Source of the DNA: Sinohyriopsis cumingii
Taxonomy: Eukaryota > Mollusca > Bivalvia > Unionida > Unionidae
DNA: 64,000 nucleotides
Assembly (NCBI GenBank): GCA_028554795.2
Contig: CM068842.1
Coordinates: 30,083,782-30,147,781 of the forward strand
Direction of reading: 5' to 3'
This document shows positions 56,312 to 64,000 of this stretch, piece by piece (the stretch's first letter is position 1; each line of letters starts with the position of its first letter). Position numbers and translations under genes: made by a program. The notes under the pieces were generated by a model that was given only the letters and a program-made list of their open reading frames with translations, did not search any database and was not told where the DNA came from.

Positions 56312-57489
56312 TCAAACACATTACCCAACTGATAACCATATGAGGGGCTTTCTACTTCATGAATTTGTTGGAAATTTATATTTTCTGTCCTGGAAATATG
56401 GCAGGTGCTGCCACTAATAGTGCAAGGATATGTTACAGGGAAATCTTCTTGTGGAATAGAACATGGAAGGATGAATGAAACATTCCGATCTTTTAAATGC
56501 AGGAGTTTTTCATCTGTGATTGTATAATCTTCTCTGATTCAACTGGGGTGGATCAGGGTTTTTTTTCCAAGGTTTGAAGAAATCGGGTTTAACATAACAC
56601 ATTGCTGGGTGCTGACAGATTTAAATCATTTGGCCCATGTGAATCCACATGAGTTACAGGGACAAAGTAGAATGGATGGTGAGGGTCACAAAAATCACCA
56701 GGACATTTGTTGAACATACTGTTAAACAATAAAGTGTTTGATAAACTTGATGGTGTATTGGGCCCAACAGTGATGATTCAAACATTTTATTGATGGCCTC
56801 AGCAGGTTGGGTTTTGTTTCCTTTCCCTTTCTTCTTATGGTCTTTCTGTTAACATTCTAGGGCCTCTCAAGATTGAAAAATGCAGGGCCATAAACCAAAC
56901 TGCATTTCTGTCTTATCTCTGGTTACCATTCAAAAACTTCCATCAGACCTGTTATAAATAAAAGCATAAAAGCTGTGTATAGCTATGGTTAATTCTTTTA
57001 ATATAAATAACAAAATTAGAAAATTATATGAAGCACCTTCATTTATGATCAGCAAACAAATAGACAGACTTTGTTTATCATTCTGTCTCCAATGTTTTCC
57101 GAGTAGCTTGTAAGTGAAGTTCTTGTTAAAACTCTGTTATTGTTGGTTTTGTTTTGATTTGGGGTTTTTATGTTTGTTGCTGTTGCTGTTGTAATAACTC
57201 CATATGGCCAAAGTAGAAGACAATAAGGGTTACTTCCCTTGAAAAATTATTTCCTAGGGCAAGGACACCATGAGTAAGTTGAAAAGAGCAATAACTCTGT
57301 TCAATACAGGACCAAAAAAAGATAAACGATTGTATGATATACATTTTAGTAGCAATTCAGCCACAAAATGACATCAGATGCAAGGGTGGGACAGCTTTGA
57401 TGGTAACAAGAACAGTGAGCTGATGGACAAATAGCCAGATGCATGCAAAAAGTGACCAGTTCTCTAGCTACTGGACCCTAGCTACTTAC

Positions 57490-57618
57490 TGGCTTGCCAT
57501 CTTCAGTAGAGCTTGAATTATTGATTACATATGGTGTGTTGTCACACACTTTCACATTATTCTGTTGCTGGAATGACAGCTTCATATGAAGTCCCTGAGC
57601 CAGAAAGGTTGTTTCTAT
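57490..57618 (-). CDS. SLC15-family gene, internal exon
   Basis: A 129-nt exon with a CTTTCAG acceptor and a GTAAGT donor. It encodes IETTFLAQGLHMKLSFQQQ and an extracellular-type loop with an NNSS glycosylation-like site. It joins in phase to YFQ of the preceding exon and to VAAW of the following one. Confidence 0.88.
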
Positions 57619-57924
57619 CTGAAAGTAAAAATGCATCATGTTACAGTAAAGTGGTCCCCAACTATAAAGCCACTTGGCAGCTAATATTGTGGGTCAGGTA
57701 ATGGGCTCTTTCTGGGGTGGAACAATTTTTAAAACTTTAGTGTTCAACAATCTGCAAAAAGCAGGTGAACTGAATTTGTATGCCCCAAAAGTGTAATTAG
57801 TTTCAAACCAGTATTTTTTATGGACTGAACCATTTTGAAAATTGTAATGTTTCTCTACTTACTGTATTGAAGTTGAAACAACTGAATTTATATATACTGT
57901 TTATATACTCCTATTCACAAATCT

Positions 57925-59275
57925 GGTTTTAAGGATAACGCTGATAACTACCAACCAATCTCAATACTACCAAACTTGTCAAAATTGATTGAAAAACATG
58001 TCCATGACTCATTCATGTCATATTTAACCAAACACTTGCTGTTACACCCTAATCAATCAGGCTTTAGACAGAAACATTCCTGTGAGACTGCCTTGATCTC
58101 CCTAACTTATAAATGGCTTCAAGCACTTGACCAAGGTAGAATAATAGGATCTGTATTTGTAGATTTCAGGAAAGCTTTTGACATGGTGGATCATGAAATT
58201 CTTTTGAAGAAACTGAAAATCTACCAGTGTGATGAAAGAACAATTAGATGGTTTACTTCTTACTTAAGTGAGAGAACACAACATATTTACATAAATAATG
58301 TTCTGTCTGAACCTGGAACAATTAGATATGGAGTACCACAAGGCTCAATTCTAGGTCCATTACTATTAATTTTATTTATTAATGACCTACCACATTTACT
58401 AAGAGACTCAATATCATCTATAGATCTCTATGCAGATGACACAACATTGTCAGACATCCAAAACACAAAGCATGAACTCAAAATTTCTTTACAGAATGCC
58501 CTAAACAAACTGGAAAACTGGTGCACATGCAAAGGCATGGTGGTAAATACTGGAAAAACTAAAATATTACTTATCTCAACATGGCAAAAAAGGACAAATC
58601 TTGATAGTGATGAATGATGTCTAACATGGAAGGATAAACATTTGCATATGGTCTGCCATGATAGACTACTTGGTGTTCTGGTAGATAATAACCTATCATG
58701 GACTGAACATATCAAACATATCAGTAAAAAAGTCAATTCAAGTTTATGGCTTCTCAGTAAGATTAGACATTTTCTCCCTGAAAGGCACAGAAAACTATTT
58801 TATAACAGTTACATATAACCCTATTTAGACTACTGTAATACAGTATGGGGTAATTCAAATGACAAAAACATAGCAAAGCTGGCACATCTTCAAAAAAGAG
58901 CATTAAGGCTAATATCAATTAGGAAAGAAAGCAAGGAAAATTTAGCTGGTAAGTTAAAAATATTACCTATTAATGACCGAATCTTTTTGAGAAAGTCTAA
59001 TTAATATACAGGATATCCCATAATAGTGCTCCTGAATATTTACAATCACTATTCCAGAACAGGCTACCTGGTAATACTCCCCACCTGCGATCCATATCTA
59101 CCAAACAGTATAAAATTCCCAAACCAAATAAGGAGTTATTTAAAAAAAAGTTTCCAATACTCTGGAACTCTGCTCTGGAATATTATTCCAGTTGAGATTA
59201 GAAATGCCCACTCTATTTCCTTCTTCCAAACCCAATATATCCAGTGGCTTCAGAAATGCAGCTAAAATAAATAAA
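57925..59275 (+). pseudogene. 5'-truncated LINE with reverse transcriptase, broken
   Basis: The first half reads open as a reverse transcriptase: PISILP, QSGFRQKHSCETALISL, VFVDFRKAFDMVDH, RYGVPQGSILGPLL, and the catalytic YADD. This fits the CR1/jockey-like group of non-LTR elements. The frame breaks at 58617, 58819 and near 59000, and the rest resembles the C-terminal part (PYLDYCNTVWGNS). It ends near AAATAAATAAA. It lies on the + strand inside an intron of a - strand gene. Confidence 0.88.
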
Positions 59276-59279
59276 TTCC

Positions 59280-60850
59280 TTTGTATGAGGGCCTCATGGT
59301 AGATCAGTTCTTAGCTAATTGTGTTACCCTCTTTAAATGAGGTCATTATTATACTCACTTATAAGCAGAATCCAACTACAAACTGCACAAACCAGATCTG
59401 CAATTGTGTAATGCACTGGCAGATCCATGTCTATGCAGTTTACAAGGAATAATCGGAAGAAAAAAGTGAATAAACCCTGATCTGCCAAAGCATTTTAGAG
59501 TGACTGATCTGTATTTATGTTGTTTGCAGTTGGACTCGATTTATCTGCATAAATGTCTAAATATCAGTGGACCACACAATCTGCTTTTGGTGTCTAAATA
59601 TCAATGGACCACATTACCAGGCAGTTAAATACCATAGTTAATTGAGCACTGCAGGAATAATGCATTGATTTAAGCACTGCACAAGATAAGACTGAAATGT
59701 GACAAAGTGAATTCTGAATGAAAACCATATATACTCACTTAAAAGTATTGTCCAAATTGGTCTGTACAGATTGCACTTGGATCTGACTTATAAACAAGTA
59801 TAGATGGTAATGACTGACCAATAGTTGATAACAGACATTGCTTTTTGGTGATCAATCAATTATCCATATACTAATTGTTCAGATATTTTCATTGTTCTGA
59901 GTGGATAAAATCTCTCCTGGATATATTGACAGTCAAAATGTATTAGGCAGCCACCTGAGGAATGGAGAAAAAGACCTCTTCAATCAGAAGGCAGCTTAGT
60001 ACAGGTTAATACAGAGTTGCCAAGTTTCCAAAATGAGAAATCAGGAGATCTCCCATGACCTTAGACTTTATATGAATCTCTACGACAATAGATGCAGGAT
60101 TTTTTTTCTTCAAACGGTCATACTTGTTTGCTATTTCACTATCAGGAATTTTTTTATTAAATAATGCACCAGCCTAATGGGCATTGCTTATAGGTAACTT
60201 GTGTTCAATAAGGAATAATGTGAACAAGAATTCCGCGTTAAAAATGCTGTCATCATGTGTTCTAAAACTAACATTTTTTATTGCCTTCTACACAATGCAC
60301 ATTATGTTCCTCTGTATCCATGTGTTTCACTATGTCACCCTTCCTACCATGAGAAAAAAGAGAAATCACACCGGCATATGCTACAAAATGTGTAAGAAAT
60401 ACCTTTTTCTGATTCCATGATACACAGGAACTCCTGTGTATACCCCTTTTTGGAAACTGCGTCTTATCTTTTTGTTATGTTGCTAGACATTATTTTTATA
60501 AAATTTAACAAGACAATCGATGTTGAACAAAGAACATGATACTAAGTTTAAGGCAATGGAGTATCCGCTTTCATCTCACAGTTTATAAATGGACACAGAC
60601 AATACACTGAAATATGGAAGTGGAATGCAAATTTACTATTGTACCGTTTTGGTTTTTTTCTTTTCTGCAATGATGAAAAATCACGAGAAGCTATACTCCA
60701 AGCAGGAGATTTAATAACAAGATCTTGACGGTAGCAACCATTGTGACCATGAAGGAAGTTACTAATAAGATCATAAATTCCATGGCAGAGACCTTAATAA
60801 ATTATGCATGTGATTCCTGAAGACCAGTAATTACTTAAAAAAGGCAGATT
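59280..60850. other. Intron sequence without a gene
   Basis: A/T-rich intron DNA. The repeat words of the dispersed family appear from about 60690. No coding region is supported. Confidence 0.5.
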
Positions 60851-60856
60851 AGACCA

Positions 60857-61030
60857 TGAGCCTCAAACCCAAACTACCCTGAGGGCCGCATGAGGGCATT
60901 TTTGATTGCCCAAGGGCCATACCACCTTTGTTATTTCTCATGACACCTTGTGACACCAATCATTTTATGAGCCACAGGATATATGGCTTGGCAGGCTGCA
61001 TGTGGCCCACACGTTTGAGACCCCTGGATT
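60857..61030. repeat. Possible hAT-type non-autonomous element remnant
   Basis: The segment begins GAGCCTCAAACCCAAAC and ends CACGTTTGAGACCCCTGG, an imperfect inverted pair of the type seen at the ends of hAT-derived repeats. GGGCCGCATGAGGG and GGCTGCATGTGGCCC occur inside. No 8-bp duplication was confirmed. Confidence 0.45.
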
Positions 61031-61309
61031 AGAATATAAAGAAAAGTCTGTCTTACGCAGTCCTCAGTAAAAAGTGAGAAATGAAACCTCCTAAGAAAGG
61101 TGATTACTTAACTGAGGTTATTCTTGCAATAATTGGGTTTTTGGGACATGAATTATGTGGCTACTTAGGACAAGTGATTGCTTAATACAGCAAACTACTA
61201 AAGCATAAAACACATGTATCTGACACAATGGCATAGGTCAATATTGCTCGTACGGTTACACTTTTACAAACACAAGTGAGTTTGTGTGTGTGTGTGTGCT
61301 TTGTTGGAT

Positions 61310-61650
61310 TTTTAACACAGCTTTTAACAATTTTTCAGTCATATCGCTACAATGTCTGTAGTGTAGCAGTTTAAAGTGATGCCTAGACCTGGAGCATCAT
61401 GCTGCAGACATGTAGCATGATGTCCCACCCAATCACATTATCCTGACACCAGGCTGACCAGTCCTAACATAACCTCTTAATGCTGAGCGCCAAATGAGGC
61501 AGCTGTTAGTAGCATTTTTGTAAGTCTTTGGCATGACTTGGCAGGGATTTGAACCTGCGACCTCTGGCATCCAAGGCGGACACACTAAAAAGTAGGCAAC
61601 CAGAGCTGTCTCATCTGGATGCTCAAACCACTAGCCTGCTGGAGCAGTAT
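61310..61650 (-). repeat. tRNA-derived SINE copy
   Basis: The same family as at 42530 and 53590, with CATTATCCTGACACCAGGCTG and AGGGATTTGAACCTGCGACC at the reversed B box. The last 80 bp are rearranged. Confidence 0.7.
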
Positions 61651-61829
61651 AAACACAAGTGAGCTTAAGTCCACAACGATAGGGAATGTAGGTTTCTTTC
61701 AGGGAATCAAGCTAAAGAGATGTTTATTAGCTGAACATAATGTTATACTGTACTAGAGGAATCATGATAATAAATCCTTTAGACAACCATATTCAGAACC
61801 AGATACTGTTTTAGCTTTTTCTGAAAACT

Positions 61830-62420
61830 GCATGTCAATCCATTTATTATCAAAAGTCTGGTCAGCACTATTTTCATTTAGGCCCAACCATACACAATAT
61901 TTGAAGTTTTTTTTAGTGAAAACCCCATGTCAATATGACCATCCATGTGTGAAAAGTAGTGATAAAATAATTTGGTGTCCATGTTCCTTTAGAATCGAAT
62001 GTCAGACTGGCACTATTTTCATTTGGACCAAATAGATATCTTAAAATGTCTTTCATTTGTAATCCCATGTCAGTATGAACATTCATTCTGGAGGAGGAGT
62101 GATAAGATTTTTAAGATGTCCATCTTGTTTGCCATACTTGATGTCCAAGGGGCACCATTTTCAATCATGAGCAACATGACAACATAAGATGTGACAGTGA
62201 ACACTCCACATTGATATCACCATCCGTTCTGAAGGAGATTTAATAACAAGATCTTGATGGTAGCAACCATTCTGACTTTGTAGAAGTTACAACAGTACCT
62301 TTTCTATTTAGGACCAAAAAAATAACATAAGAAGTCTTTCAGTGAGAACTCCACTTTGATATTATATATATTCTGGAGAAGTGATGGCAAGATTTTTAAG
62401 CTGGTCGCCACGAAAGATAT
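61830..62420. repeat. Dispersed intronic repeat family, further copies
   Basis: Three to four copies of the family seen at 49300-51200, with TTCATTTAGGACCAA-type and AACCCCATGTCAATATGACC words. Confidence 0.6.
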
Positions 62421-62639
62421 ATTGTTTCAATGAAATCCTCTAAGTTGTTTAAGATGAGTAGTGATAGCAACATAAAACAGAATAATAATAGATGACATAT
62501 GGTTGATAGATGACAGGACAATGCACAAATTCTTCTTGTCTCTGCCCAGTAGATAAAAATTATAGATCTTATGCCTAAAGAATGATTAGTATGCAGTAAG
62601 GCAGTTGATCTCATTTTTCCTGTTGCATGACTTAACTTC

Positions 62640-62688
62640 ACACACACACACACACAGACACACCCAGACACACACACACACACACAGT
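62640..62688. repeat. CA microsatellite
   Basis: ACACAC run with a few interruptions (ACAGACACACCCAGACAC). Confidence 0.9.
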
Positions 62689-62811
62689 AAGTTTGTATCA
62701 TGAAAAAAATCAGTCCCAGGAATATTTATTGATCCGAGGACATGGGCAAATAATTTTCTGGACAGCACATTTCTTGAACTACCAAGAAACACTTTGTCAC
62801 CAAAATCCTAC

Positions 62812-62983
62812 CTGAAAATAAACCATCCAATATGGTATGAGAACTAAAAAAACACACAAGATTTTCCCCAAAACCTTCACATTTTCAACTGAGCTGTCAT
62901 GGAAACTTCCACCATATCTGAATTTGGCATGGTCCAAAAATGAAGTTGGTTCCTGATGATCACCTGCATCAACAGCTCCCACC
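62812..62983 (-). CDS. SLC15-family gene, internal exon
   Basis: A 172-nt exon with a TTTTTCAG acceptor and a GTAGGA donor. It encodes SFLDHAKFRYGGSFHDSSVE, then ENVKVLGKILCVFLVLIPYW and MVYFQ, the conserved loop and helix of SLC15 transporters. The phase fits both neighbours. Confidence 0.92.
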
Positions 62984-63471
62984 CTGAAAAATGTAAGGAC
63001 ATCTTAAATTTATAATATTCTGCTTACAGATGCTCTTTCCTCCATGACCCTGGCAGATCAACATTTAGACCGCACAAATTACATGTCATTTGTTTTCTCT
63101 TTAGCAAATATATGCCATTGTTCACTGAAACCACTGGTGTGGACATGAGATAATACTGTGAATTCATTTATAAAAAATTTCAAATAATGAAACCAGTCAA
63201 CCATGCTGACAGGATCAAAGTGCTGTACTTCCAGTTCAGTCATTTGACCACAGGCAGTATTACTTCAAAAATAACTACACTGAAACCAGAATGTGAAAAA
63301 AAGGGAAAAAAAATAATTTTTTGCTAATAATTCAGTATAAGTGGGAGATATCAGTGAGTGACAGGAGACAACTCTAAACTCCGAAGAAAATACCCAGATG
63401 GTATGAGAATATCACCACTTCTCCCACAACTAAAACTATATCATATAGCAGACAAGTCCCATCAGACTTAC

Positions 63472-63598
63472 GTGCTGTAATTTCCTCTGGAGGAATGTCT
63501 TTTCTTTCTTCTTCTAATTCTACATGCCTCCCGTATAACTTTATAGATGTTTTTGAACACACTGCCAACTGGTTTTCTTATGACATAGGAGCATTTAC
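63472..63598 (-). CDS. SLC15-family gene, internal exon (rightmost seen)
   Basis: A 127-nt exon with a CCAACAG acceptor and a GTAAGT donor. It encodes KCSYVIRKPVGSVFKNIYKV and a basic cytoplasmic loop (RIRRRKKR). This matches the region after the sixth helix in SLC15 proteins. Earlier exons should lie to the right of the window or in its last 400 bp, where I could not identify one with confidence. Confidence 0.85.
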
Positions 63599-64000
63599 CT
63601 GTTGGAGAAGAAAACTTGATAATTAATGGAAAAAATATGCTTATGGAGCACAAATTCCCCACCAGTGCCAACCTGTGTAAGTGACCTAAACTAAGGTGTG
63701 GATGGACAGACAAGAGTAACACTTAATGTCCCATTTAAATTTATTGAGGTGCATCAAGAAATGAAAAGACTTTAACATTTTTATAGATAAAACATGCATA
63801 CTAATTAAACAATGTTACCTCCACATTTCCCTGACTGTATGTTAAATGAGTGAAGAGAGAAATAAAAGCATCCAACTGTGTGAGGAGCAGTACACTGACA
63901 ATGCAGCATCGTGAACTAAAAACATTATATCAAAAGCAAAGAATAGAAACTCGTTTACTAAAAGTTTACTTTCTTTTTACAATATACATTACAGGTTAAC
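63599..64000. other. Intron or unrecognised exon sequence at the window edge
   Basis: No supported exon. An open stretch at about 63820-63914 (- strand) with plausible splice sites did not resemble the transporter. Confidence 0.4.

Larger units (their letters stand above)
52200..57489. other. Long intron with SINE copies and other repeats
   Basis: Apart from the SINEs at 53590 and 56053 and the dispersed repeat at 52640-53230, I see only A/T-rich DNA without a gene. Confidence 0.5.

Noticed and set aside
62396..62792. - strand frames with Val-Cys repeats
   Set aside because: They are translations of the CA microsatellite and contain no known domain.
63820..63914. Possible further exon of the SLC15-like gene on the - strand
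   Set aside because: A GTAAC donor and a TTTTTAG acceptor can be placed, but none of the three frames resembles the expected transporter segment.

Overview
The window is eukaryotic (animal) DNA. A spliced, intron-rich host gene fills the right third, with tRNA-derived SINEs, LINE fragments and long intronic repeats. An invertebrate, perhaps a mollusc or other lophotrochozoan, is my inference from the repeat style; no marker gene proves it. The left 41.6 kb is a cluster of large virus-like DNA transposons of the Polinton/Maverick (adintovirus-like) class.

Element A (1-14792, its left part lies outside the window) and element B (15430-35521, complete) lie head to tail, 637 bp apart, and are very similar over most of their length. 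B begins 5'-AGTAGTTAATGG, ends CCATTAACTACT-3', has about 340-bp terminal inverted repeats (TIRs) and is flanked by the 6-bp target duplication ATCATC, as expected for a Polinton. Both carry the diagnostic set: protein-primed family B DNA polymerase, FtsK/HerA-like packaging ATPase, DDE integrase with chromodomain, adenovirus-type cysteine protease, double-jelly-roll major capsid protein and single-jelly-roll minor capsid (penton) protein. BIR-domain (IAP-like) proteins, small basic proteins, a small membrane protein and coiled-coil proteins at the ends accompany it. The core genes are all on the + strand, tightly packed or overlapping. Short TATA boxes precede many of them, sometimes overlapping the stop codon of the gene upstream.

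B is decayed: its polymerase has a frame break and a nonsense codon, its capsid gene a frameshift, and its integrase a 17-bp deletion in the chromodomain. The parts of A that are visible are mostly intact. The two differ in content: A has an extra BIR gene, B has an extra 62-residue Arg/Lys-rich gene, and the middle of the penton gene is strongly diverged between them.

The most unusual signal lies in the genes near the element ends. The three right-end genes of each element and two left-end genes of B all finish with a 16-nt stem-loop of the form RGCCCTTTTCAGGGCY, followed by an ACCCA-like tail and, about 10-14 nt on, a purine-rich GAAAAGA block. This is the layout of the 3' end of metazoan replication-dependent histone mRNAs (SLBP/U7 processing). 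The right-end genes also share a reiterated promoter block (GGGGGATGTTTTCCTTCACG, then a CG-rich tail). The core genes lack both signals, which suggests a second expression class tied to the host S phase.

Right of B lies a third, decayed relative (C). It retains a broken zinc-knuckle gene, one diverged promoter block, a 3-kb minisatellite apparently grown from Polinton spacer DNA, and a right terminus at 41595. B probably inserted into C. From 44080 to the window edge, six exons on the - strand encode the C-terminal half of an SLC15 (peptide/histidine transporter) protein.
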